The notes under the pieces are model-generated. The model searched no databases. It was not told the origin of the DNA and worked only from the letters and a program-made list of their open reading frames with translations. Both the position numbers and the translations under genes were made by a program. A DNA stretch of 64,000 nucleotides. Origin: MED660 sp002691025 (GTDB lineage Bacteria; Myxococcota_A; UBA9160; UBA4427). The DNA lies in NCBI GenBank assembly GCA_002170485.2, contig NHDZ02000008.1, positions 29,734-93,733 of the forward strand. Reading direction: 5' to 3'. Every line of letters begins with the position of its first letter. The stretch's first letter is position 1. Below, one piece after another: positions 35,501 through 43,660 of this stretch.

Positions 35501-38190
35501 ACACCCAGCGTCGGTATGCGCCGCGAATTCCGCAAGGGATCCGAACCCGTGTGCTGTCGGGCTTTCATGTCTATGGTGTCGATTACCCGGGCCTGGGCTT
35601 GGTTCTTGCCGTACGCGCTTCGGCGACACACGTGCTTTCGGCAACGGATGCAATCTTCGAAGCGGTCGATGAAGTCAAAGCCTCCGAACCGGGCCTTCGC
35701 CTCCATGCCATGGAGGTCGTGGTTCCGCCCAAGGAGGAAATGGACTTCGAAGCGCTTCGGAACGAAATTGAATCTCGACTCCGGGGCCGGTTGGGTAAGG
35801 CTCATTTCACCTTGGGATTGCTAGGAGAAGAAGGCGGGATCGATCATGTATTCAAGACCTGGGAGGACGTAGGCGGGGATCCGGTCCTGTGCCCTCTTTA
35901 TGATCTTCACCCGGAAACGGCCGGTCGGATCGGTCTGTCTCGCTACGAAAGTTTCGACCTTGAGCGTATTCCCGCCGAGGAGGGGATCTATCCGTTCTAT
36001 GGGCGAGCCAAGGACGTGCCGGGTGATGAACGTGTCTTCGTGTTGGGAGACATGAGGGATCGAGCGCCTGCGGCGGGTCAGGATTTCACACTTCACCTTC
36101 CGAGTTTTGAGAGGACCTTCCAGAGGGCTGCCCGCAGTCTGCGGGCCGTCATCCAGGAGCGGGACCCGAGGCGTCGTTTGCAGTGGAACCGGATTTCCAT
36201 CTTTGTCGCGCCTTCCATCTATTTCGATACCGCATCAATTGAAGGCATTGCTGGACGTTTGGCTCCGGCCACCCGGAACCTCGGCCTTGAGAAGGTTCTT
36301 GTCCGTCTCAACCTACTCGATCGCAATCACCCGTCTTCTGAATCCGTCCCGCATGAGATTGAAATTCTTGATACTCGAGATCAGATGCAGATTGGCTTGC
36401 GGTCTCCTCACCAAGCCCCTCTCCAGCCGGCTCGCGAATACGAGCGCAAGCTTCTCATTACCCGCCGGAATCGACAGCCCTACGCGTACGAGACCATCAA
36501 GATGCTCACCCAACAAGAGTTGAACCTTGTGGGTATCAGTGAGGAAGGCGAAACGCAGCCTTTGCCCCAGGGCCGCTTCGAGGAATACGATCTGGATGCA
36601 ACTCGTAATCCGAAGGTCGCCATTCCCGTGGACGGTCGCCCCTACGGTGAAAACATTTCGGGCATTGTCTTTGGTGTGATTTCGACTCCGACCGACAAGG
36701 TCCCTGAAGGAATGCGCCGGGTTCTTGTGCTTTCGGATGCGAGCATGGATATGGGGGCACTGGCGGCGCCGGAATGCGATCGGTTGGTGGCGGCGTTTGA
36801 TATGGCCGAGCGCTTGAGCCTTCCGCTTGAGTGGGTTTCGATTTCGAGTGGCGCGCGGATTGCGATGGACTCCGGTACCGAAAACCTGGACTCAACGGCT
36901 CGTGTGGTGCGACGGATTGTGACCTTCACCCAGGCCGGTGGCACCGTGAACCTGATCGTGGCCGGTGTGAATATCGGCGCTCAGGCGTATTTCGATGCCC
37001 TCGCCACCATGTTGATGCATACCCGTGGCGTATTGATCATGACCCAGGATGCTTCCATGCTCCTGACCGGACGCCGAGCCCTCGAAGCAGCCGGTTCGGT
37101 TTCGGCCGAGGACGAAGCAGCCATTGGCGGTTATGAACGGATCATGGGTCCCAATGGAGAGGCTCAGTATCAAGCGCGCAATCTCGCGGAAGCCTACCGG
37201 ATTCTCTACGAACACTACCGTTTTGATTATGTAGAGCCCGGTGAAAGCTCGCCTCGCCGTCTGGAAAGTGGCGATCCGCCGGATCGCTCCATCTGCGATT
37301 TCGAGATCGTGGACGATGAATTCGGTTTCGCCACGGTGGGTGAGATCTTCAGCGACGAAACCAATCCGGGTCGCAAGCGACCGTTTGCCATGCGTTCCGT
37401 CATGCATTCGGTGGTCGATCAGGACGGTGGACACCTCGAGCGTTGGCAGGACATGGTCGGGGGGGAGACGACCATCGTATGGGATGCTCACCTCGGTGGC
37501 GTTCCTGTGGAACTGATCGGGATCGAGAGCCACTCTGCGGCACGGGACGGTTATCGGCCTCATGATGGTCCCCCGGACTGGAGCGGGGGAACGCTCTTCC
37601 CGCGCTCGTCCAAGAAGATGGCGAGAGCCATCAATGCGGCCAGTGGCATCCGCCCTGTCGTCATTCTGGCCAATCTTTCAGGCTTTGACGGCTCGCCTGA
37701 GTCGTTGCGAAAATTGCAGTTGGAATACGGGGCTGAAATCGCGCGGGCGGTGGTGAATTTTGATGGGCCGATCCTCTTCACTGTCGTTTCGCGTTATCAC
37801 GGGGGTGCGTACGTGGTCTTCAGTCAGGAGTTGAATCCGAAACTGGAAGCGACGGCCTTGTCCGGTTCCTATGCCTCCGTGATTGGTGGAGGCCCAGCGG
37901 CTTCCGTCGTCTTTGCTCGCGAAGTCCGAGCGCAAGCTGCGGCCGACAGTCGCGTTCTGGCCAAGCAGGCTGAATTGAGACGAAATCCGAGGCCCGAGAC
38001 CCGAGAGGAAATGGAATCGCTCATCGAGGAGGTGACTCTCGAAAAGCAGGCTGAGGTTGCGGGTGAATTCGACCGCATCCACAGTGTGGATCGAGCCCGG
38101 GAGGTCGGCTCACTGCGTGAAATCATCGATCCGGTCTCGCTTCGAGGCAGTCTGATCGAGGCCCTTCGCAGAGCGCTTGACGAGAGCTAG
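32566..38190 (+). CDS. Single-chain acetyl-CoA carboxylase with eukaryotic domain order (BC-BCCP-central-CT)
   Basis: 1,874-aa multidomain biotin carboxylase. Biotin carboxylase spans about 1-460: IVNRGEAAMRCIRA, ATP loop KATAGGGGRGIRVV (about 170-183), EVNPRLQVEHGITEE near 300. A biotinyl domain at about 595-670 has EAMKMEIG with biotin-accepting Lys626. Residues about 690-1330 resemble the central region of eukaryotic ACC (LSRYESFDLERIP, LQWNRISIFVAPSIYFD, KVLVRLNLLD). The carboxyltransferase (about 1330-1874) contains VSISSGARIA, HLGGVPVELIGIES, LFPRSSKKMARAI and ILANLSGFDGS, which parallel ANSGARIG, LGGIPVGVVAVET and FANWRGFSGG of eukaryotic ACC. It would make malonyl-CoA for the operon. 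TTG start overlapping the PlsC-like stop. Related acyl-CoA carboxylase activity cannot be excluded. Confidence 0.92.
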   Translation: MSSIRSIQRLAIVNRGEAAMRCIRAVKSLRTLEHTQMEVIALYTEGDSDTPFVRHADHAIDITNPKGAVAAYLDHDALIHVLRECGADAVWPGWGFVAEDPKFVERLEEEGIAFLGPPPEAMKALGDKITSKVLAEKAGVPVTAWSEGALESVDSARQHAETIGYPVIIKATAGGGGRGIRVVRSPDEIEDAFVSAESEAASAFGNGTLFCEKLVTGGRHIEVQIAADEHGNVLALGCRDCSVQRRHQKVLEEAPPPWLESRIIETLKASAAQMARFVGYRGLGTVEFLLQGEDFFFLEVNPRLQVEHGITEEITGLDLVQLQIKIARGESIGGLEFEESGVALEARVCAEDPDENFLPSPGRIARFDPALGPRIRIDSGVTEGTTVSPDFDSLIAKVIATGSNRAEAVARLDYALRDFELVVDGGANNKGYILELLQTEDYNTGPVDTTWLDRWNEERSGSRKGSESEEQDAFVAAAIVAYQQSRRAARDSFYSDTGALAQDRIPLSQGQQIDLNYEGESYRLLVYAIGSWGYRVHLDGRAVRATMREEGAHRCRLMIDGRVRRMVYDSSELGLWLEVDGQPYRYGLQTAGQVRSGSPGMVVAIQVAEGDRVRAGQPLGLLEAMKMEIGFQAPVSGTVSEVVVRAGQQVSAGEVLLVIDPATDEAEVLPVKARVTLPPQRDPLALLFAVGEDGELQQPDLEAANEADLHERRAAMDSVREEIRRVILGFDTNPDRGAHLADFLEAPLTDSLSETFLYEMAEIRHEITTFVDIDKLFIRAPRASISKELGPSNDARLRMYVRRIRAAGAGIAEEFLDLVSCALGHYGVPSLEPSDALERAVLRLLSAQRDPSLRYRLLVGVVRRVTALAATGLDLGQDEKLDSALADVARLRPQIGNSLADAAIEANYMIFLRPGIEARAARTSRNVETWLASSETQVTAPPVEVLLEVAAAPRSVFDRVGQWISGDDPMRSEIALAAHTQRRYAPRIPQGIRTRVLSGFHVYGVDYPGLGLVLAVRASATHVLSATDAIFEAVDEVKASEPGLRLHAMEVVVPPKEEMDFEALRNEIESRLRGRLGKAHFTLGLLGEEGGIDHVFKTWEDVGGDPVLCPLYDLHPETAGRIGLSRYESFDLERIPAEEGIYPFYGRAKDVPGDERVFVLGDMRDRAPAAGQDFTLHLPSFERTFQRAARSLRAVIQERDPRRRLQWNRISIFVAPSIYFDTASIEGIAGRLAPATRNLGLEKVLVRLNLLDRNHPSSESVPHEIEILDTRDQMQIGLRSPHQAPLQPAREYERKLLITRRNRQPYAYETIKMLTQQELNLVGISEEGETQPLPQGRFEEYDLDATRNPKVAIPVDGRPYGENISGIVFGVISTPTDKVPEGMRRVLVLSDASMDMGALAAPECDRLVAAFDMAERLSLPLEWVSISSGARIAMDSGTENLDSTARVVRRIVTFTQAGGTVNLIVAGVNIGAQAYFDALATMLMHTRGVLIMTQDASMLLTGRRALEAAGSVSAEDEAAIGGYERIMGPNGEAQYQARNLAEAYRILYEHYRFDYVEPGESSPRRLESGDPPDRSICDFEIVDDEFGFATVGEIFSDETNPGRKRPFAMRSVMHSVVDQDGGHLERWQDMVGGETTIVWDAHLGGVPVELIGIESHSAARDGYRPHDGPPDWSGGTLFPRSSKKMARAINAASGIRPVVILANLSGFDGSPESLRKLQLEYGAEIARAVVNFDGPILFTVVSRYHGGAYVVFSQELNPKLEATALSGSYASVIGGGPAASVVFAREVRAQAAADSRVLAKQAELRRNPRPETREEMESLIEEVTLEKQAEVAGEFDRIHSVDRAREVGSLREIIDPVSLRGSLIEALRRALDES

Positions 38191-38199
38191 CTTTGCTTC

Positions 38200-38589
38200 A
38201 TGGCGGATAAAGTAGATCGACCTTCCACGGACGATTCCATCTTCATTGAAGGGATCGAGATCCCGGCAGCTCTGGGTGTCACAGCCGAAGAGCGCGCTCT
38301 CGGAAGACCGGTCCGGATTGATCTTGAAGTCGGGTATCCGTTGGCGATTTCGGGAGAAAGTGACCGGGTCGAAGATACAATCGATTATGGTGCGATATTC
38401 GAAGTCACGGAAGAGGTCGTACGAGGCCAGGAGCATCACCTGGTCGAAGCCCTTGGAACCCGGATCATCGAAGCCCTTTTTGCGCGCTTCGAGATCACGT
38501 GGGTGACGATTCATGTCCGGAAGCCGAATCCGCTTTCGGGCACTCTCGATTACACGGGGGTACGAATGACGAGGGCGCGAAAGCCGTGA
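38200..38589 (+). CDS. folB: Dihydroneopterin aldolase FolB
   Basis: 129-aa tunnelling-fold enzyme that cleaves 7,8-dihydroneopterin in folate synthesis. IFIEGIEIPAALGVTAEER, TIDYGAIFE with the conserved Tyr, and EHHLVEALGTRI with the conserved Glu match the family; VTIHVRKPNPL gives the C-terminal catalytic-region Lys. It starts nine bases after the carboxylase stop and its TGA overlaps the next GTG (GTGA), so it belongs to the same transcription run. No other folate gene is adjacent. Confidence 0.9.
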   Translation: MADKVDRPSTDDSIFIEGIEIPAALGVTAEERALGRPVRIDLEVGYPLAISGESDRVEDTIDYGAIFEVTEEVVRGQEHHLVEALGTRIIEALFARFEITWVTIHVRKPNPLSGTLDYTGVRMTRARKP

Positions 38590-39629
38590 CGGACGGCTCG
38601 CCTCGGGCAGGGTCTTTTCACGCACTGGGTTTCCTGCCTGTTCGGTTTCTACGGGCGAGCCTCCGCAATCTCCCTCCCGAAAGAGCCATTGCGTGGGGTG
38701 CGGCCTGTGGTCGCTTCGTGGCTCGTCTGGGCGGAAGCGGAGCCCGGGTTGCGCGTATCAACCTGGCCCTGGCCTTTCCGGAAAAAAGCGAAAGAGAGCG
38801 GGAGAGCCTGCTGCAGGGCGTGTATGCCAATATGGGTCGGGTCGTGGCTGAGTTGGCTCTTCTCCAGGGTCCCCACCGCGAAGAACTCCTGGCCGGCGTT
38901 CGCATGGAGGGGTTGGAAAATCTCGCGGCCGCCGAGGCGACTTCACCCAACGGCGCCATCATGGTGATGACGGCGCATTTCGGGAGTTGGGATCTGTGCG
39001 CGGCTGCGCTCAGTGATCGCGGCCATGCACTCACCGTTGTGCATCGTGGTTTTCCGAATCCGGATCTGGAAGCCATGTTCAGTGAGATCCGACGCGGTCG
39101 AGACGGAGACCTTGAAGAATTGAAGATGGGACCGCGTGCGGTGACCGGAGTGCTGGGTGCACTGCGCAGGGGAAGAAAGCTTGTGGTTCTTGCAGACCAG
39201 AATGCGAAGCCCGATGAAGGGGTGTTTGTTCCCTTCTTTGGTGTGATGGCCGCGACGCGCTCGGCCCCCGCTCTGATCGCCATGCGAAGAGGGATTCCCG
39301 TGCTTCCCGCGTTCGTCTTCCGGGAGGGGGAAAGTGCGCGTCATACGGTTCGTCTTCTTCCTCCTCTGGACCTGAAGTTGCTTTCAGGGGACTCGGATGA
39401 CGCTCTTGAATCGGGCGTGGGTCTCATGACGCGGGCCATCGAGGACGCGGTTCGAACGGCCCCCGATCATTGGCTCTGGCTGCATCGGAGATGGAAGACC
39501 CGCCCCGATGGTGGAGACGCGACCCGGCCCGCGGGTTTCACTTATCCGGAGCGGCGAGGCCTGATCCGGAGGGGGCGCCGTGCTTTTCGTCGATGGCGGG
39601 CGAGAAACCCAAGTCCCTTGGGGGGCTAA
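38586..39629 (+). CDS. LpxL/HtrB-family lysophospholipid or lipid A acyltransferase
   Basis: 347-aa member of the lipid A biosynthesis acyltransferase family. The HX4D motif is AHFGSWD (H131, D136), followed by LTVVHRGFPNP, LADQNAKPDEGVFVPFFG and the family ending DHWLWLHRRWKTRP. It moves an acyl chain from ACP to a lipid acceptor at the inner face of the inner membrane; secondary acylation of lipid A is the usual role. The GTG overlapping the folB stop is chosen because residues further upstream are only folB in another frame. With the FAS operon just before it, it could use chains made there. Confidence 0.88.
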   Translation: MTDGSPRAGSFHALGFLPVRFLRASLRNLPPERAIAWGAACGRFVARLGGSGARVARINLALAFPEKSERERESLLQGVYANMGRVVAELALLQGPHREELLAGVRMEGLENLAAAEATSPNGAIMVMTAHFGSWDLCAAALSDRGHALTVVHRGFPNPDLEAMFSEIRRGRDGDLEELKMGPRAVTGVLGALRRGRKLVVLADQNAKPDEGVFVPFFGVMAATRSAPALIAMRRGIPVLPAFVFREGESARHTVRLLPPLDLKLLSGDSDDALESGVGLMTRAIEDAVRTAPDHWLWLHRRWKTRPDGGDATRPAGFTYPERRGLIRRGRRAFRRWRARNPSPLGG

Positions 39630-39703
39630 CATCCGAAGGTAGAGCGCAAGGCTCGCTGTCAGGGGTATAGTAGTGGGCCTCTGATCTACGCAAGGGTATT
39701 TTC

Positions 39704-40930
39704 GTGAATCCATCGCAGGGCTCCATGGCTACTCAGCAAGTCGAATCGTTGGCCCGTTCCGCCCTTGAGGCGGGCACATTGGGTGGGAAGGAAGCTCTTC
39801 TCATCCTTGAAGGTCTGCGAGCGCCCGGTGGCCTGGAGGCGCTGACCGAAGCGGCTTTTGAGAGCAAGGTTCGAGGGAAGGGCGAAATCATCACGGTTTC
39901 GCGGAATGTATTCCTGCCCCTGACCAACTTGTGCAGGAACCGTTGCACCTACTGTGGGTTTGCAAAACAGCCGGACTCACCCGAGGCCCATACCTATACG
40001 CTCGATGAAGTCTCTGAGGTGGTCACCGGGGGCGTCAAGACGGGTTGTACGGAGGCCCTCATGTGCCTCGGTGATAAGCCCGAAATTGCCTACAAGCGCT
40101 ATCGGGAGTGGATGGCCGAGACCGGTTATGAGTCCACGATCGATCTTGTCCATGAAGCATGCAAGGTGGCTCTGGAAGGTGGGATGCTGCCGCACACCAA
40201 TGCCGGCATCATGAGCGGGGAGGAGATGGAGCGACTTCGACCCCTGAATGCCTCCATGGGCCTCATGATGGAAACCACCAGCCAGAGGCTTCGGCAGAAG
40301 GGGATGCCGCATTTCCATGCGCCCGACAAAGACCCGGCTCGGCGAATTCGCATGCATGAAGAAGCGGGTGAATTGAAGATCCCCTTCACCACCGGGATTC
40401 TTCTGGGCATCGGAGAAAATGATCAAGAGCGGATCGATACGTTGCTTACGCTTCGAGCGCTCAGCGAACGCTACGGGAATATCCAGGAAGTCATCGTTCA
40501 GCCCTTCCACCCGAAGCACGATACACCCATGCGGTCCCAGGAAACGATTCAAGATGATGAAGTGATCGCCTGGGTGGCACTCACGCGACTCATCATGGGA
40601 TCTGAGATGAACATCCAGGCTCCTCCGAACCTGGCTCCGGAGATGCTTTCCCGTCTGGCCCGAGCGGGGCTCAATGATTGGGGGGGCGTGTCTCCAGTGA
40701 CTGTGGATTTCATCAATCCCGAAGCGCCGTGGCCGGCCATCGATGGATTGCGTGAATTGACCCGCTCCAGCGGGCAGAAGCTCCGCGACCGAGGGCCCAT
40801 CTATCCGGATTGGCTACTCGGTCGTCCTGAATTCTTTGACTCTGCAATGCATGAGTCTGCGCTGCGTTTGGCTACCGACGAGGGTTATGCGCGGCGTCCC
40901 CACCACCAGTCCAAAGAGGAGGCGGCCTGA
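39704..40930 (+). CDS. cofG: 7,8-didemethyl-8-hydroxy-5-deazariboflavin synthase subunit 1
   Basis: 408-aa radical SAM enzyme of FO (F420 precursor) synthesis. The cluster-binding motif is CRNRCTYCGF (C77, C81, C84, the CX3CX2C pattern). LPHTNAGIMSGEEMERLR, MGLMMETTSQRL and IQEVIVQPFHPK are typical of CofG, and the C-terminal INPEAPWP is common in the CofG/CofH group. CofG closes the deazaflavin ring after CofH has joined tyrosine to the ribityl-uracil. GTG start; an ATG seven codons later (39725) is an alternative. Its TGA overlaps the cofH ATG (TGATG). Confidence 0.92.
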   Translation: MNPSQGSMATQQVESLARSALEAGTLGGKEALLILEGLRAPGGLEALTEAAFESKVRGKGEIITVSRNVFLPLTNLCRNRCTYCGFAKQPDSPEAHTYTLDEVSEVVTGGVKTGCTEALMCLGDKPEIAYKRYREWMAETGYESTIDLVHEACKVALEGGMLPHTNAGIMSGEEMERLRPLNASMGLMMETTSQRLRQKGMPHFHAPDKDPARRIRMHEEAGELKIPFTTGILLGIGENDQERIDTLLTLRALSERYGNIQEVIVQPFHPKHDTPMRSQETIQDDEVIAWVALTRLIMGSEMNIQAPPNLAPEMLSRLARAGLNDWGGVSPVTVDFINPEAPWPAIDGLRELTRSSGQKLRDRGPIYPDWLLGRPEFFDSAMHESALRLATDEGYARRPHHQSKEEAA

Positions 40931-42138
40931 TGCTCAGTCGCATGATGAAAAGTGTTGATCAAAACGTGGCCGCGCTCCTTGAGGCGGCCCTTTCAGGCAA
41001 GGAGCTTTCGGTCGACGAGGCTGAAACCCTGCTTACGGTAGAGGGCGCCGATTTCCATGCGCTTTGCTGGGCGGCCGACGAGGCTCGCCGAGAAGACGTC
41101 GGAGATGATGTCACTTATGTCGTTTGCCGGAACCTGAACTTCACGAATATCTGTTACGTGGGTTGTTCTTTTTGCGGCTTTGCGAGACACAAGCATCAGG
41201 CGGATGCCTATGTGCAGCCGATGGAAGTGATCCTGGAAAAATGCACGGAGGCGGTGGATCGGGGCGCGACGGAAATCTGTATGCAGGGTGGGATTCATCC
41301 GCAGAAGGACCATAACGATTACCGCGACCTGGTCTTGAACATCAAGAAGGAATTTCCGGATCTACACCTTCATGCCTTTTCGCCGGAAGAGATCGATTGG
41401 GGCCATCGAAAGAGCGATATGACCCTGGTGGATTATCTACGTTGGCTCCAAGATGCGGGTGTAGGGACATTGCCGGGTACGGCGGCTGAGATCCTGGACG
41501 ATGAGGTGCGTTCCATTCTCTCGCCGCGGAAGTTGAAGACGGCGCGCTGGGTGGAGATCATTGAGGCCGCTCACTCCATCGGGCTTCGTACGACATCCAC
41601 CGTGATGTATGGACACATTGAAAGCCCCCGACATCTGGCGGCCCACATGGGGCTGTTGCGGGATATCCAGAAGAGGACCGGCGGCTTTACGGAGTTTGTC
41701 CCTCTTGGGTTCATTCATGAACTGAATGAACTCTACAATGTGCTGGGTTCTCGGCCGGGCCCGGGGTTGTACGAGGACATCCGGATCGTGGCGGTGGCCC
41801 GACTCTTTCTCCGACCCCATATNNAGAANATCCANGTCNNCTGGGTGAAGATGGGTCACAAGCTGGGNCAGATGGCTCTGNGNNCNGGGGCCAACGATTT
41901 TGGCGGCACCCTGATGGANGAATCCATCAGCCGGGAATCGGGCTCTCAATTTGGTGAAAANACGTCGCCCGAGGACTTTCGCCGATTGATTCGCGAAATC
42001 GGTCGCGTGCCGGTGGAGCGGAGTACCCTGTACGGCACCGTTCAACGTTTCGATGATCCGGCTCTGGATCCCAAGCCTTCCGCAGCGAACGAGGAGTCTC
42101 CCGGCCAGGCCGATATTCCGCTGGATCTGGTTTCCTGA
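40930..42138 (+). CDS. cofH: 5-amino-6-(D-ribitylamino)uracil-L-tyrosine 4-hydroxyphenyl transferase
   Basis: 402-aa radical SAM partner of CofG. CYVGCSFCGF (C75, C79, C82) binds the iron-sulfur cluster. CMQGGIHP, LHAFSPEEI, LPGTAAEILDDEVR, TTSTVMYGHIE and GANDFGGTLM are strong CofH markers. CofH joins L-tyrosine to 5-amino-6-ribitylaminouracil. Together the two genes encode FO synthase, split as in archaea rather than fused as FbiC in Actinobacteria. Ambiguous bases cluster at 41823-41886 and blur about eight residues. No fbiA, fbiB or F420-dependent oxidoreductase is seen nearby, so FO may serve as such (for example in photolyase) or be elongated elsewhere. Confidence 0.92.
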   Translation: MLSRMMKSVDQNVAALLEAALSGKELSVDEAETLLTVEGADFHALCWAADEARREDVGDDVTYVVCRNLNFTNICYVGCSFCGFARHKHQADAYVQPMEVILEKCTEAVDRGATEICMQGGIHPQKDHNDYRDLVLNIKKEFPDLHLHAFSPEEIDWGHRKSDMTLVDYLRWLQDAGVGTLPGTAAEILDDEVRSILSPRKLKTARWVEIIEAAHSIGLRTTSTVMYGHIESPRHLAAHMGLLRDIQKRTGGFTEFVPLGFIHELNELYNVLGSRPGPGLYEDIRIVAVARLFLRPHXXXIXVXWVKMGHKLXQMALXXGANDFGGTLMXESISRESGSQFGEXTSPEDFRRLIREIGRVPVERSTLYGTVQRFDDPALDPKPSAANEESPGQADIPLDLVS

Positions 42139-42205
42139 TACCGACTCGCACTCGGGGCTTGTTTCCTTGGACGGGACGAACCTGTCTCAAGGGGCCTCCT
42201 CGAGG

Positions 42206-43660
42206 TCAGTTTTGTCGCGGGCGGACCAGGTCGTCCAGCTTTTCGCCCAGGGCCTCGATCTGGTAGCGGANNGGAGGCTTTTCCAGGATGCTGCGTTCGA
42301 TTTTTGAAATGGCGTTCCGGACCGCGGGTTGNTCTCGCCCCAGGGCTTGCCCGATTTCACCGATTCCGGCGTCGGTATAGCGGGAACACAGGTACATGGC
42401 GATCTGGCGGGGGAGAAGAACCTCGCGCTTTCGCGAACGGCCCGCAATCNGGTCCGGCCGGACTCCGAAGAAGCGAGCCACCGCGGAGACCACGTCTCCA
42501 GGCAGGAGAAGCCGAATCTTTTTTTCGGTTCCGGCTCGCTGGCGGATGACCCTCTGGGTGAGTGAGAGGTCGATCTTGCTCTTCATCAAGGCTGCGCTGG
42601 TGACGAGCTGGATGAGAGCGCCTTCCAGGTCCCGTACGCTCCCTCGGATCGACTCGACGAGAGCATCCAGGCACTCGGAGGGCAGGGCCACGCCTCCGTG
42701 AGCGGCCTTGTTGCGCAAGATGGCTCTTCTGACCTTGGCGTCCGGGGCCTCGAGTTCAGCCACGAAGCCACTGCCCAGTTGTGAGCGAATTCGTTCGCTG
42801 AGCTGGTGCATCTCCTGGGGCATCCGGTCCCCGGTNAGCATCAATTTCCCACCGGCATCGAGAACGTGTTGCACGGTGTGGAAGAATTCCAACTGGGTGG
42901 CTGCCTTCCCCTCGAGAAACTGGACGTCTTCGATGACGAGGAGGCGCTTTCCTCCCCGGTAGCGTCGCATGAACTCATGGGTGCGCTTGTTTCGCAGGGA
43001 AGAGAGGAACTGNTTCGTAAACCCCTCGGCCGAGATATAGGTGGCCGGGGTTTCGGCGATGGCGTTGGCCTGGCCAACGACGGCCTTGGCCAGATGGGTC
43101 TTCCCCATACCCGAGTCTGCTCTCAGGTAGACCTGAGACAAGCCTCTTTGTTGGCCATGGGCGAGTGCCCAGGCGACTTCTCGAGCCAATGCGTTGCAAG
43201 AACCCACCACAAAGCTGTCGAAGTCGNGGCTTTCTTCGGGAAAGGCCTCGGTTTGTGTCGCTCGNGTCTGGGCGCCGGTGGTTTTTGTGACCANACGCTC
43301 TGGCTGTGCGGGTCCGTCGACGGACCGGATCGAAACGGCAGCGGCATGCCTCAGAGGAGTCACGCTTTTGNTTCCGGTTTCGATCCGGTCCGTGGCCACC
43401 CGTAGGTGGACCTCTACGTCCCCCCCCATTTCACTGCNCAATAATGTTTTGATGCGAGGTAGAAAATCTTTTCGAATGCGCTCGCAGTGAAACTGGCTGG
43501 GGCAGAGCAAGCTGGCCGGCGCTCCTGCCTCCTCAACGGGGTTCGGGCGGACAGGTTCTAGCCAGGTTTTGTATGCGAATTCCGGTACTTCGCTCTTGAG
43601 CAGGCGTAAAACGCCTTCCCAGACCTCGGGGGTAAAGGTCATGCTTCGGCTCGATTTCAT
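42206..43660 (-). CDS. dnaA: Chromosomal replication initiator DnaA
   Basis: About 484 aa. Domain I is present (WEGVLRLLKSEVPEFAYKTWLEPV), then a linker, the AAA+ domain with Walker A ADSGMGKTHLAKAV and Walker B LLVIEDVQFLEGK, LSERIRSQLGSGF, and domain IV with the signature region FFGVRP, GRSRKREVLLPRQIAMYLC and LGRxQPAVRNAISKIE that binds DnaA boxes. ATP-DnaA opens the origin. Starts are possible at 43660 or 43642; the frame remains open to 43810, but those residues are not DnaA-like. dnaN and recF are not adjacent: the gene is convergent with cofH and preceded by a LON-domain gene. Confidence 0.93.
   Translation of the reverse strand: MKSSRSMTFTPEVWEGVLRLLKSEVPEFAYKTWLEPVRPNPVEEAGAPASLLCPSQFHCERIRKDFLPRIKTLLXSEMGGDVEVHLRVATDRIETGXKSVTPLRHAAAVSIRSVDGPAQPERXVTKTTGAQXRATQTEAFPEESXDFDSFVVGSCNALAREVAWALAHGQQRGLSQVYLRADSGMGKTHLAKAVVGQANAIAETPATYISAEGFTXQFLSSLRNKRTHEFMRRYRGGKRLLVIEDVQFLEGKAATQLEFFHTVQHVLDAGGKLMXTGDRMPQEMHQLSERIRSQLGSGFVAELEAPDAKVRRAILRNKAAHGGVALPSECLDALVESIRGSVRDLEGALIQLVTSAALMKSKIDLSLTQRVIRQRAGTEKKIRLLLPGDVVSAVARFFGVRPDXIAGRSRKREVLLPRQIAMYLCSRYTDAGIGEIGQALGRXQPAVRNAISKIERSILEKPXXRYQIEALGEKLDDLVRPRQN

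Noticed and set aside
34327..35805. Minus-strand open frame of 492 codons opposite the acetyl-CoA carboxylase
   Set aside because: It overlaps the biotinyl and central domains of the carboxylase, which have clear homology; the antisense frame is a shadow.
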